Assembly (NCBI RefSeq): GCF_927798175.1
Contig: NZ_CAKMMP010000003.1
Location: 310,001-374,000, forward strand
Direction of reading: 5' to 3'
Length of the DNA stretch: 64,000 nucleotides
Origin: Paenibacillus sp. JJ-223
GTDB taxonomy: Bacteria > Bacillota > Bacilli > Paenibacillales > Paenibacillaceae
Shown: positions 16,269-25,766 of the stretch, piece by piece
Position numbering within the stretch: position 1 is the first letter of the stretch
Layout of the letters: every line of letters begins with the position of its first letter
The notes under the pieces: generated by a model
What the model was told of the DNA's origin: nothing
The model's database searches: none
The model's input: the letters and a program-made list of their open reading frames with translations, nothing else
Made by a program: the position numbers and the translations under genes

Positions 16269-17129
16269 TTATTCGTCGGTTCTTATAACTCTTCCGATAT
16301 ATGGAGTTTTGATCATCTGGAGTGCAAACTCGGCGGATGTGATCTCCTTTTGAAAATAAGCCTCCATATGCTTTGCCGTTTGATATATATCAATGGTTCG
16401 CAAATTCTCGTTCTGCACGGCGACTTCAATCGAATCCGATTCAGGGAGCAGCTCGCCGCTGTCCAAATTTCTCATCCGCTTCATGTACCTGCCGTTGATC
16501 TGATTAAACCCGAAAAAAAATCCTTCCGGCGGTTGAGCCATTTCAAGCGTATACGGGACCCCCTCAAACAAACCGATTAACACATCATCGGACAAAGTTT
16601 CAATCCGGAGTGCCCGCAGGGGGGTGCCCTGAGAGGAAAGGGCTCTAAACTCCAGCCCTCGCCAGCCGGGGACCAAAGGCGAACGAAGGAGAAATCCCCC
16701 GATGGCTTGTACCTCATCGTCCAATTCCTTTGCCGTAACGGACTTGTTTTGAAGCAGGGGACGGACAGCCTTCATTCGTTTGCCGATTTGGGATATGACC
16801 GCATCGATTAATTCCTGATCATGGGTCAGATCCAGGGAAGCGTTTCTTCCCAGGCTGCAAGCTCCGTCAATCAACGCCTGAAGCCAGTTGGGGTTCACAT
16901 AAAACAGACGGATGGAGTCTGACGGCAGCATCGATTCCGTAGGGATCAGGTAATGAAAAGGCAGGTTCACCAGCAGACCTAATTGGCTCAGCCAGCCGAT
17001 CAATTCATCGTCCTGATGTTCCAGGCGTACAGGCTGATTTTTCGTGAGCGCAGCAAGCTCGCCAAACACACGGCGAATATGCGTGCGGACGACCTGAGGC
17101 GAATTATCCCAATCCATCCGGGCTTGCAT
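16269..17129 (-). CDS. Protein of unknown function in the five-gene cluster (286 residues)
   Basis: Soluble, no export signal. The N-terminal half is helical; the C-terminal half has a distinct motif block: LLRSPLVPGWRGLEFRA (about 150-166), LSDDVLIGLFEGVPYTLEM (about 182-200) and QPPEGFFFGFN (about 202-212). Proteins with this GWPGLEV / LFxG / EPPEG pattern occur elsewhere as hypotheticals as far as I recall. GAGGTGA before the ATG gives a solid start even though it overlaps the end of the preceding gene by 26 bases, which implies coupled translation and stoichiometric production with the 457-residue protein. Possibly a partner or substructure of the large neighbours; no function assigned. 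Confidence 0.82.
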   Translation of the reverse strand: MQARMDWDNSPQVVRTHIRRVFGELAALTKNQPVRLEHQDDELIGWLSQLGLLVNLPFHYLIPTESMLPSDSIRLFYVNPNWLQALIDGACSLGRNASLDLTHDQELIDAVISQIGKRMKAVRPLLQNKSVTAKELDDEVQAIGGFLLRSPLVPGWRGLEFRALSSQGTPLRALRIETLSDDVLIGLFEGVPYTLEMAQPPEGFFFGFNQINGRYMKRMRNLDSGELLPESDSIEVAVQNENLRTIDIYQTAKHMEAYFQKEITSAEFALQMIKTPYIGRVIRTDE

Positions 17130-18477
17130 CCGAAATCACCTCATTCAGCAAAGTTTTGTATCGATCGTTCAACTGTTCCAGCAGGATTTGTTTTCCGCTG
17201 GATCCGGGTTGAGGGTCAGTTCCTTCTGGTGACCGGGCTGTTTTGACAAAAGAATATCCGATGGAGCTCTCATCCTTCCAATCATGAACCCGTTTTTCAT
17301 TGGACGGTGAAGAAAGGTGAAGGCTTAAGAGCCCTTGATAGACCGAAGTCCTGGCCAGTGTTTCATTGCTCTGGCGCCACGAATACAGCTTTTGGGCAAA
17401 AGACTGATCCGCCAGCGCCATCGATTTTCCGATCTGCCATGCGCTGGAATAGCGAATATCCATCATTCCTATATCGGGATCATAGGCCAGCAGCTGGTCG
17501 GCGAAGCGCGCGCACTTGACTGGGGTCCTCGGATCCTCATAAGGAATCAGCGGAGACTGGTACCAGGAAACAACCTGACTTCCGTCCCGTACAACATGAT
17601 TCATCGGAAAGTACCCGAGCTTGCACAGCTTCTGAATTTGCTCGCTGCTTCCCTGGTAAGGGGTAGACAGCATGTCGGCATCCAGGGATGCGAATGCCGA
17701 TCCGAAATCAAAGGCGGCTTTTGCCATGGAGAAGCTCCAGTTTGCCAGCACGATCATTCTGGCCGTTTGGACATGTGCCAATGCGTCACGGCGGCTTTGC
17801 TGGCTGCTGAGACAGACCTCGTATCCTTCCAAAGATACGAGGCAGGCGGTGTGCCGAATGGCTTGGCTGTCGTCGCCGGGGGCCAGGCAGAACCGGTTTG
17901 AGACGACCGTTGCAAACCAGTCGTCATTGACGGAAGCGTCGGTCACCTTCCGATCCAGGCTTACGCCTTTTCCGTGAGCCAGCAGCGATAATGCTTCAGG
18001 GTAAGGTAATATTTCTGCTAGAAGATTCGCCGGAATATGTACATAGGTGCACGGATCTTCCGGCTTCTCATGGTCTTCCAGCGGGAGAGAAGGAACAAAA
18101 ACGCCGGCTTCCGGCTGCAGCGCGTTTCCCACCGTGCTTTCGTGGAGCTGGATGCTTTCCGTCTCGTCGAACACAAGGAGGGCGAGCCAGGGCATATGGG
18201 ACTGGCCCTTCAGCAAAGCCCTTTCCCAGGGAAGGGTTCTGCGGTTCAGCACGATATGGGGAAGACATTCCGCATAGTTGCCCACAGCTTCCCTAGGGGG
18301 ATAGACGGAGTAGATTTGATCCGGAGACAAGTAAAATCTTTCGGATGAAACCTTGAAGTCGGTTGTTTCACTAGAGAGCCGGCAGTTGATATTGGTAACC
18401 TGCTCAACCTGAACCCGGTAGGTTCCGGCCTTCAGCGGCGGTTCACTTCTTTGCGCGAAGCGGATGGATTCTCCCAT
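17104..18477 (-). CDS. Protein of unknown function in the five-gene cluster (457 residues)
   Basis: Soluble, no signal peptide. The first ~100 residues look like beta-strands (FKVSSERFYLSPDQIYSVYP), followed by a conserved-looking motif LPHIVLNRRTLPWERALL and PWLALLVFDE (about 85-125), then a mixed alpha/beta middle with VSNRFCLAPGDD and helices such as AKAAFDFGSAFASLD. I recall the LPHxVLxRRTLPWER / PWLALLLF pattern in unnamed proteins of other bacteria, next to the 1181-residue type. AAAGGAG seven bases before the ATG at 18477 decides the start over 18507. It lies 33 bases after the DUF6603-like gene and overlaps the 286-residue gene. No function can be assigned. Confidence 0.83.
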   Translation of the reverse strand: MGESIRFAQRSEPPLKAGTYRVQVEQVTNINCRLSSETTDFKVSSERFYLSPDQIYSVYPPREAVGNYAECLPHIVLNRRTLPWERALLKGQSHMPWLALLVFDETESIQLHESTVGNALQPEAGVFVPSLPLEDHEKPEDPCTYVHIPANLLAEILPYPEALSLLAHGKGVSLDRKVTDASVNDDWFATVVSNRFCLAPGDDSQAIRHTACLVSLEGYEVCLSSQQSRRDALAHVQTARMIVLANWSFSMAKAAFDFGSAFASLDADMLSTPYQGSSEQIQKLCKLGYFPMNHVVRDGSQVVSWYQSPLIPYEDPRTPVKCARFADQLLAYDPDIGMMDIRYSSAWQIGKSMALADQSFAQKLYSWRQSNETLARTSVYQGLLSLHLSSPSNEKRVHDWKDESSIGYSFVKTARSPEGTDPQPGSSGKQILLEQLNDRYKTLLNEVISDASPDGLG

Positions 18478-18510
18478 GGACAGGCTCCTTTCTTTGTTTC
18501 TTGGCATGAT

Positions 18511-21279
18511 CTAGCTTCCCTGGCTGCCTGTGGTACGAAGAACGGGAACCGCGAAAAGCACGGCCTGCGGATTATCGGCCAAAGCTCGCGTCTGTACCTG
18601 ATTCCAAGTTCCAAAGGCTTCCGCTGTATCCATTAGAAGACGGTCTCGTCTGGGATTGCTGCCAATCGTGGTTTTTACGATATTCAATACGGTTTCAGGC
18701 TCGGCGGGATACACCTTTGCCGGTTCATATACGGGAGGGTGATAAACGGCAGTTCTGATGATCAGCTCTGATGAGCTTAGAACCGATTCTGCATAGCTGC
18801 CTTCCCGGGGAAGGATATGAATTAACGAAACCGGATTATGAACGGTAATGGACATGCCTACGGGCATATCCCTCATCAAAGAAGCATCCGGTCCCGGCGC
18901 CTGGTTTCCCCATAAGGCGGACGGCATGTTTCTTACTTCGGGAACGGCTTGCAGAAACGGAACAGCTTGATCATCTTCCAGTCTTTTGATGGTGACGTGC
19001 TGTTCCATTCGAACATCGCTCAGACCCATGGGCACGATCCCGAATTTCGTTTTGTTCTGCAGCAGCCTTTGTCCGTTAAAGTACAAATCGGAGCAGGGCG
19101 TTTTCTGCTCGATCATAATTCCGGCTCTAAAACCGTCGACGATATAAACGACGCTGCCATCCGCTTTTTGATATTGGGTGAGAAGTCCGCTGGTAATGGA
19201 GATGCTGCCCAGTCTGGCTGCTCCGGCTGCCGCAAAAGCCGACGCTGCAAGCCTGGCTTTACCGTCTCCGAAGGATCCGGGAATAAAACTGTCCGCGAAT
19301 TCATCCCAGCCGATGGTTCGGGTCTCATGCGGATTGTCATCCCCGAAACCGATGGTAAAGGAGATAATGGTCCAATTGATTCTGACTTTTCCTGAAAATT
19401 TGGGTCCCCAAAGCGACAAATCTGCTCCCATCTCTACCTTGAACGTTTTGCCGATGCCGAATATTTTGATGCGGTAGGATACGCCGACGGATACCCGAAC
19501 TCTGGCTTGATAAAAGAACGGCTTCCATTTCAAAATAAAATCGGCAGCAGCATAGAACCAGGCTTTCAGATTTCCCGACTCAAACAGCAGCTGCAGGCTG
19601 ACGCCGGCCATCATACAGGAAGGGGTTACGGCAAAATAGGCGTTCCCTTTAATTGAAATATTGCGATTGATGATCCAGGAAACACCGAGTGCCGGGATAT
19701 ATGGATAATGGATGTTATGGAATGCCGGATGGTGGCATCCGCCCAGGGTGATGATGAAGTCTCCTTGATAGGTTCCGCTGAACCAAAACCCGATCGCAAA
19801 GCCTCCCTGGAGCTTACAAGCCGGGTCAAACAGGAAAGAACGGTCTGTCAAAGCTGCCATGACCAGCAGTTGGCCATTTCCCGGATCGAATACGGCTTTC
19901 AGCGCAAGTTCAGCCCGCATAATCGGGCTTACTCCGGTTAATTTTGGCGGCATCGATGCATTGGATAAACCGAGCAGGGAAATGACCAGTCGATTACCCA
20001 TTTCGATATTGAGCAGCGCAAAGCTTTCCAACACGCCATACGTCGTAAATCGAACCCCTGCCGATATGAAATATTGGCCCGAGGCGGGAACGATCGACTT
20101 GCTCAAAGCGCTTAAGGCCACCATCGGCGGTGTGTCCGGCCGAAGTCCCGTGTTGTCTCCCATAGCCGCTTCCACCAAAGGGAAGGACCGGACCTGGGTC
20201 AAGTCGGGCAGCTTTAAGGACCGATTCACCCCGAGCCCAAATGCCAGGCCATTAACAAAGAAGAAGGGCGGTCCCCCGAGCGGCAAGCCAAGCATCAGGT
20301 AAGCAAAAAAGGTCATTTCTCCGCTGCCGGGCATCTCGCCGTAGGAACCGAGGGCCTGCAGGCTGTATTGACCGATTTTTAAGCCTAAAACCCCATTGTA
20401 AAGCGTCTTTTCTTCGGGTGATTTATATAATCCGCCCGTCAGGCTGAACCCGGGCTTCTCCAGCGTGACCATCAAACCGCTCAGTCCAAAATCGAAGTCG
20501 CTCAGGTCTTTTAAAGAAGTCGACACGTTAAGTTCAAAAAAGTCCAGCCGGATGAACGAGATCGTAAAGCTTGCGTCGAGATATAACGTAAGCTCGGATT
20601 CGATCAGACTGACTCCGATTTTGGAGAAGTACAGGACGCCGAAGCCTTTATGGATGTCAAGCCAATGGATGGTGTTTGTCGGAAGTTCCGAAGCATTCCC
20701 CGGTAGCTGAGGAAGTGCAAGCTTGTTTTTCAAGGATTGGATATAATCTATATCGAGGTTAACGGCAAGCTGTTTAATGACTAGCCGGGCAAGAAAAGTA
20801 AATTTAAATTCAACATTTTCCGTGTAACTCAAATTCAACCCTTTAAAGATAAAGCCGTCTCCGGGATTACAGAACCGGCCGATGATCGGGAGACTGGAAA
20901 GCTCCAGTTTCCGGTCAAAGTCCAAAGCCAGCTTATAACTATCTGCCGGTTTATTCGGACTTTTCCATGCTTCCAGCAACAAATGGCCAAAATGACGTAT
21001 GCCACCATCGAAGACGATTTTGTTTTCGTCGGATAAATAATCGATTCCGATGGATTCGATAACCAATTCGAAGTTCAAAAACTCCGGAAGCAGGATGCCA
21101 AAATTATCGGCCACCTCACTCATTTCAAAAGAGATGTCCGGGTTGACCCATTTCCCTGCAACGACAAGGCCTTCTTTTTTCTTGATAAAAACAATTTGAA
21201 AGAGGGCTTCCCCGATGTAAAACTCGCTGTGAAGCACGGCGGTCAGTGATTTGACGGATTCAGCATCGTAAGCTTTCAT
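18511..21279 (-). CDS. DUF6603-like large beta-rich protein (922 residues)
   Basis: No signal peptide or clear membrane helix; instead many alternating hydrophobic strands. Regions that match my memory of DUF6603 are LGGPPFFFVNGLAFGLGVNR (about 345-365), LGGCHHPAFHNIHYPYIPALG (split around 530-550) and NAYFAVTPSCMMAGVSLQL (about 562-580), followed by repeated amphipathic strands up to FTIGFGDD (about 660). The C-terminal 250 residues are less regular. DUF6603 proteins occur in bacteria and fungi and have no known role. AAGGAG lies 11 bases before the ATG. The gene is second in the operon, 20 bases after the 175-residue gene. A lipid- or surface-contacting beta-sheet assembly is conceivable but unproven. 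Confidence 0.82.
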   Translation of the reverse strand: MKAYDAESVKSLTAVLHSEFYIGEALFQIVFIKKKEGLVVAGKWVNPDISFEMSEVADNFGILLPEFLNFELVIESIGIDYLSDENKIVFDGGIRHFGHLLLEAWKSPNKPADSYKLALDFDRKLELSSLPIIGRFCNPGDGFIFKGLNLSYTENVEFKFTFLARLVIKQLAVNLDIDYIQSLKNKLALPQLPGNASELPTNTIHWLDIHKGFGVLYFSKIGVSLIESELTLYLDASFTISFIRLDFFELNVSTSLKDLSDFDFGLSGLMVTLEKPGFSLTGGLYKSPEEKTLYNGVLGLKIGQYSLQALGSYGEMPGSGEMTFFAYLMLGLPLGGPPFFFVNGLAFGLGVNRSLKLPDLTQVRSFPLVEAAMGDNTGLRPDTPPMVALSALSKSIVPASGQYFISAGVRFTTYGVLESFALLNIEMGNRLVISLLGLSNASMPPKLTGVSPIMRAELALKAVFDPGNGQLLVMAALTDRSFLFDPACKLQGGFAIGFWFSGTYQGDFIITLGGCHHPAFHNIHYPYIPALGVSWIINRNISIKGNAYFAVTPSCMMAGVSLQLLFESGNLKAWFYAAADFILKWKPFFYQARVRVSVGVSYRIKIFGIGKTFKVEMGADLSLWGPKFSGKVRINWTIISFTIGFGDDNPHETRTIGWDEFADSFIPGSFGDGKARLAASAFAAAGAARLGSISITSGLLTQYQKADGSVVYIVDGFRAGIMIEQKTPCSDLYFNGQRLLQNKTKFGIVPMGLSDVRMEQHVTIKRLEDDQAVPFLQAVPEVRNMPSALWGNQAPGPDASLMRDMPVGMSITVHNPVSLIHILPREGSYAESVLSSSELIIRTAVYHPPVYEPAKVYPAEPETVLNIVKTTIGSNPRRDRLLMDTAEAFGTWNQVQTRALADNPQAVLFAVPVLRTTGSQGS

Positions 21280-21299
21280 TTTATTGACGGCTCCTTAGT

Positions 21300-21827
21300 C
21301 TAAGTTAAGAGCTGGTTAATATCTTCAAGCTGCATGCGCTCTATAATTTTTTGGCGGTTGGTGTTATAGACGGCAATGCCGAGAGATTTGATATTAAAGA
21401 GCTTCAAGCTTTCATCGGGATGAACCGGATTTAAGATGACAAAGTTAAATGCATACTCGCAAGGCTTGGAATTGGCCTGGATGCTGGACGAATCGACGTA
21501 AACGAAGAGCTGGCGGATTTGCACTTGAATATCCGCGAGGTTTTTCAGGCCCAGCGATTCCAACGTAGACTTCATGCTCTCTTCGTTGACCTTCTGACCG
21601 CCGCCGAACGACTGGATAATGTTATTGATTTCGGTGACCAGCTCCGTCAGCGTCATGCTCTGGGCTTCAGGATCAGTAGGCATGACGAGGATTTTCGTTT
21701 TCTTTTCGTCCTTGGTCACCTCATACTGATAGACGCCTTTGAGACTACAGTTCAGAATCGTCAAATCCACGAAAGCCAGAACATTGTTGCCTCCTGCGGC
21801 TTCGATGTTGAATACCTCTTGACTCAT
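21300..21827 (-). CDS. First gene of the five-gene cluster, unknown function (175 residues)
   Basis: A soluble acidic protein beginning MSQEVFNIEAAGGNNVLAF. It has beta-strands in the first 60 residues (VLAFVDLTILNCSLKGVYQYEV), a helical middle (LTELVTEINNIIQSF) and another beta part with QIRQLFVYVDSSS and YAFNFVILNP. It has no recognisable family. Longer in-frame starts exist (21905, 21836), but GGAGAGG is nine bases before 21827 and abuts 21836, so 21827 is chosen. The next gene starts 20 bases later, and the four that follow are equally tight, so this is the promoter-proximal member. The segment upstream, to about 22015, has no gene and should hold the operon promoter. Confidence 0.78.
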   Translation of the reverse strand: MSQEVFNIEAAGGNNVLAFVDLTILNCSLKGVYQYEVTKDEKKTKILVMPTDPEAQSMTLTELVTEINNIIQSFGGGQKVNEESMKSTLESLGLKNLADIQVQIRQLFVYVDSSSIQANSKPCEYAFNFVILNPVHPDESLKLFNIKSLGIAVYNTNRQKIIERMQLEDINQLLT

Positions 21828-22015
21828 TTCGTTCATCCTCTCCACGTAAATGGTTAAAGTTTGTATAAGCTGATGTATAAGAAAGCTGCGATGCTGAATC
21901 GCCAAGAGTTACCGGACATTGAAGTCAAAAAATTCGGTTTGAAAAATGTCCGATTATACAATATGTGATGAGCTGGAAAATCAGTACGTGTGTTATGACT
22001 TGGAATTTCAAAAGC

Positions 22016-22044
22016 AAAAAAAGCCGCTAAATTAGCGACTTTTT
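22016..22044 (-). terminator. Rho-independent terminator of the ABC-F gene
   Basis: On the minus strand GTCGCTAA pairs with TTAGCGGC (one G-T pair), flanked by A-run and T-run (complement of 22016-22022). It lies 26 bases after the ABC-F stop. Confidence 0.8.
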
Positions 22045-22069
22045 CCTGTATGTCACGTGTCTTGCGCGC

Positions 22070-23548
22070 TCACAGCTCAACGATATCCGTGGCGATATTT
22101 TCGCAAAATTCGCTGTCATGCTCCACAAAAAGAAGGGTAGGGGCGTGCTCGAGCAGCAATTCTTCGATCTGCATTCGGGAAATAACATCCACAAAATTGA
22201 GCGGTTCATCCCATACGTACAAATGAGCCTGCTCACTAAGGCTTTTGGCGATCAGCACTTTCTTTTTTTGGCCTGCGCTAAACGTCGAAATGTCCTTCTC
22301 CAATTGCAGCCTTGAAAAATCAAGCTTTCTTAATATGGATTTGAACAGACTTTCATCAATATGCCGGGCGGCGGCAAATTCGGATAAGCTTCCTTCAAGA
22401 CCTGAAGTGTCCTGGGATACGTACGAAATTTTAACTTGGGGATCTTTTCGGAGATGGCCTGTATACGTGATCCGTTCATCACAGATCAGTTTCAGGATGC
22501 TTGATTTTCCAGATCCGTTTTTGCCGAAAAGAGCGATGCGATCCCCCTGTTTGACCGTGAAATTCACATCTTTACAAACCGTCTTGGAGCCATACGATAT
22601 CGATACATGTTCCAACTGCACAAGTTCATCTTTGTGAAAATCCAATGGATGGATCTGCAGACGTTCCGCACTCTCGATATTTTTGAGGAGTTTGGATTTT
22701 TCGCGGATGGCTGCTTGCTGTCTTTGCTCCAAGTTTTTGGAGCGTTTCATCATTTTGGCAGCCTTATGTCCGATATATCCTTTGTCCACCTTGGAGCCTG
22801 AATTTCGGGTGCCGTTTTTCGTCCGTTCGACTTCATGCGACCAGCCTCCCGTGCGTTTGGCGGAATCGGATAAACGTTTAATGTCTTTTCTTAATTTTTC
22901 GTTGCTTGCGAGCTCGAATTGATCTTGTCTTTGTTTGTTTTCCCACCAAGCGGAAAAATTCCCTTTCTGAATCTCGATATTGGTTTTATTGATGGAAAGG
23001 ATGTGGTCTACGCAATGATCCAGGAAGGAGCGATCGTGGGATACCAAAATAAAACCGCTTTTGCTGCTGATGTAATTGCTGACGAGTTTTCTGGCATGAA
23101 TGTCCAAATGATTGGTAGGCTCGTCAATGAGCAAAAACCGATTTTCCTTCATAAACAAGGCAGCCAGCAATATTTTCGTCTGCTCCCCGTTCGACAGTGA
23201 ACTGAAAGGCCGATACAATACATCTTCCGAAACCTTTAACAGGTTCAGTTCTCGTACAAGTTTCCAATGCAGGTACTCTGGATAAACGTCCTCGACGACC
23301 TCGATCGTCATCGCATCTTTATTTTCGACGTGGAAAGGAAAGTACTCGAAACTAACGTTCGCAGATATCGTACCACTATATTCGTATTTGCCGAGCAGCA
23401 GGTTAAGAAACGTCGTTTTTCCTCTGCCGTTCCTTCCCGTAAAGCCCAATTTCCAATCCGTATCCAATTGAAAGCTTACATTCTCGAATATGTTATCGTA
23501 ACTGCCTTCATAGGCAAAAGTCAGGTTAGAGACGTTTATTAATGACAC
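22070..23548 (-). CDS. Lsa family ABC-F ribosomal protection protein
   Basis: A 492-residue cytoplasmic twin-ATPase without membrane domains. Domain 1 has Walker A GRNGRGKTT, signature LSNGEQTK and Walker B FLLIDEPTNHLD; an ~80-residue basic linker (about 200-290) follows; domain 2 has GKNGSGKSS, FSAGQKKKV and LYVWDEPLNFVD. The N-terminus (FAYEGSYDNIFENVSFQLDT) is typical of the Lsa group, which displaces lincosamides, streptogramins A and pleuromutilins from the 50S subunit. The start is GTG, with AAAAGGA upstream. The second Walker B lacks the usual TNHLD. A possible attenuator lies upstream. Resistance spectrum is inferred from the family only. Confidence 0.92.
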   Translation of the reverse strand: MSLINVSNLTFAYEGSYDNIFENVSFQLDTDWKLGFTGRNGRGKTTFLNLLLGKYEYSGTISANVSFEYFPFHVENKDAMTIEVVEDVYPEYLHWKLVRELNLLKVSEDVLYRPFSSLSNGEQTKILLAALFMKENRFLLIDEPTNHLDIHARKLVSNYISSKSGFILVSHDRSFLDHCVDHILSINKTNIEIQKGNFSAWWENKQRQDQFELASNEKLRKDIKRLSDSAKRTGGWSHEVERTKNGTRNSGSKVDKGYIGHKAAKMMKRSKNLEQRQQAAIREKSKLLKNIESAERLQIHPLDFHKDELVQLEHVSISYGSKTVCKDVNFTVKQGDRIALFGKNGSGKSSILKLICDERITYTGHLRKDPQVKISYVSQDTSGLEGSLSEFAAARHIDESLFKSILRKLDFSRLQLEKDISTFSAGQKKKVLIAKSLSEQAHLYVWDEPLNFVDVISRMQIEELLLEHAPTLLFVEHDSEFCENIATDIVEL

Positions 23549-23618
23549 AAGGGATCATCCTTTTCATTTAATTTAGATGGCTAAATGATAGAGGAAATGA
23601 CCATGACATGGATCCCTT
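23549..23618 (-). promoter_or_regulatory. Candidate translational attenuator with leader ORF for the ABC-F gene
   Basis: On the minus strand AAGGGATC (complement of 23611-23618) can pair with GATCCCTT (complement of 23549-23556), which lies exactly between the Shine-Dalgarno AAAAGGAT and the GTG start. Between the arms a 13-codon frame (23568-23609; MSWSFPLSFSHLN) ends four bases before that Shine-Dalgarno. A second short frame with a good GGGGGG site runs at 23649-23741 (30 codons). Drug-stalled leader translation controlling ABC-F genes is known for this family; here it is inference. Confidence 0.4.
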
Positions 23619-23741
23619 TTTTGATAATCTGAATAAGCTTGTTTCTAATCAGAGTTCCGATTTAACCGTATGGTGGACCATGTCAATGTTCATCCTCAGC
23701 GACAGGCCCACATAAACATCTACAACCTCTAATTCGGTCAT

Positions 23742-24915
<1,174 letters not shown>

Positions 24916-25011
24916 TTGCCCGCATTCAATCACTCGTTCAAAGAAGTCCGTAAAGGTTGCTGTGACGATGTTAATTCAGAATCCATCAAAAATATCAGGA
25001 GGTATTCCGAT

Positions 25012-25647
25012 ATGTTTAAATTTGGGAAAAAATTGATGACCGTTGTTCTTGCAGCTTCCATGAGCTTTGGTGTCTTCGCCGCAACTTCCGGAGCCGCGAC
25101 GGATTATTGGCAAAACTGGACAGATGGTGGAGGTACGGTCAATGCCGTGAACGGTTCAGGCGGAAACTACAGCGTAACCTGGCAGAATACGGGGAATTTC
25201 GTTGTGGGTAAAGGCTGGACGTACGGGACGCCTAATCGTGTAGTAAATTATAACGCTGGTGTATTCTCACCTTCGGGTAACGGATACCTGACTTTTTATG
25301 GCTGGACCCGAAATTCGCTGATCGAGTACTACGTGGTAGATAACTGGGGAACATACCGTCCGACAGGTACGTATAAAGGCACCGTAAACAGCGATGGCGG
25401 CACGTATGACATCTATACCACGATGAGATACAATGCTCCTTCGATTGACGGCTATCAAACGTTCCCGCAATACTGGAGTGTCAGACAGTCCAAACGTCCC
25501 ATCGGAGTCAACTCCACGATCACGTTCAGCAATCACGTGAATGCATGGGCAAGCAAAGGCATGTACTTGGGCAGCAGCTGGTCTTATCAGGTTATGGCAA
25601 CCGAAGGATATCAAAGTAGCGGAAGCTCAAACGTAACCGTCTGGTAA
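25012..25647 (+). CDS. xynA: GH11 endo-1,4-beta-xylanase
   Basis: A 211-residue secreted enzyme that cleaves internal beta-1,4 links of xylan. A signal peptide (about residues 1-28) is followed by the mature start [12 protein letters not shown], the classic GH11 jelly-roll. Nucleophile Glu105 lies in [11 protein letters not shown] and acid/base Glu198 in [10 protein letters not shown]; the thumb loop [16 protein letters not shown] is intact. The frame is open further upstream to 24916, but AGGAGG at 24998-25003 fixes the ATG at 25012. The length is that of a single-domain GH11 with no carbohydrate-binding module. It follows the esterase gene and precedes a SUMF1-like lipoprotein. Confidence 0.97.
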   Translation: MFKFGKKLMTVVLAASMSFGVFAATSGAATDYWQNWTDGGGTVNAVNGSGGNYSVTWQNTGNFVVGKGWTYGTPNRVVNYNAGVFSPSGNGYLTFYGWTRNSLIEYYVVDNWGTYRPTGTYKGTVNSDGGTYDIYTTMRYNAPSIDGYQTFPQYWSVRQSKRPIGVNSTITFSNHVNAWASKGMYLGSSWSYQVMATEGYQSSGSSNVTVW

Positions 25648-25766
25648 TCGTTTTCCTTGTGAAGGCAATCGGAAGCAGGCGTATCCTGAATTCCTGAACT
25701 GAACCTAGGCAGGACAGGTCCACGATCTGTCTTGCTCTCAGCTTCAGTTTCGAAGGAGGTCGTTGA

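Noticed and set aside
12671..21827. Five-gene unknown cluster read as a prophage or contractile tail
   Set aside because: No sheath, tube, baseplate, tape-measure, holin, integrase or AAA ATPase pattern was recognised, and the gene sizes do not fit a tail module.
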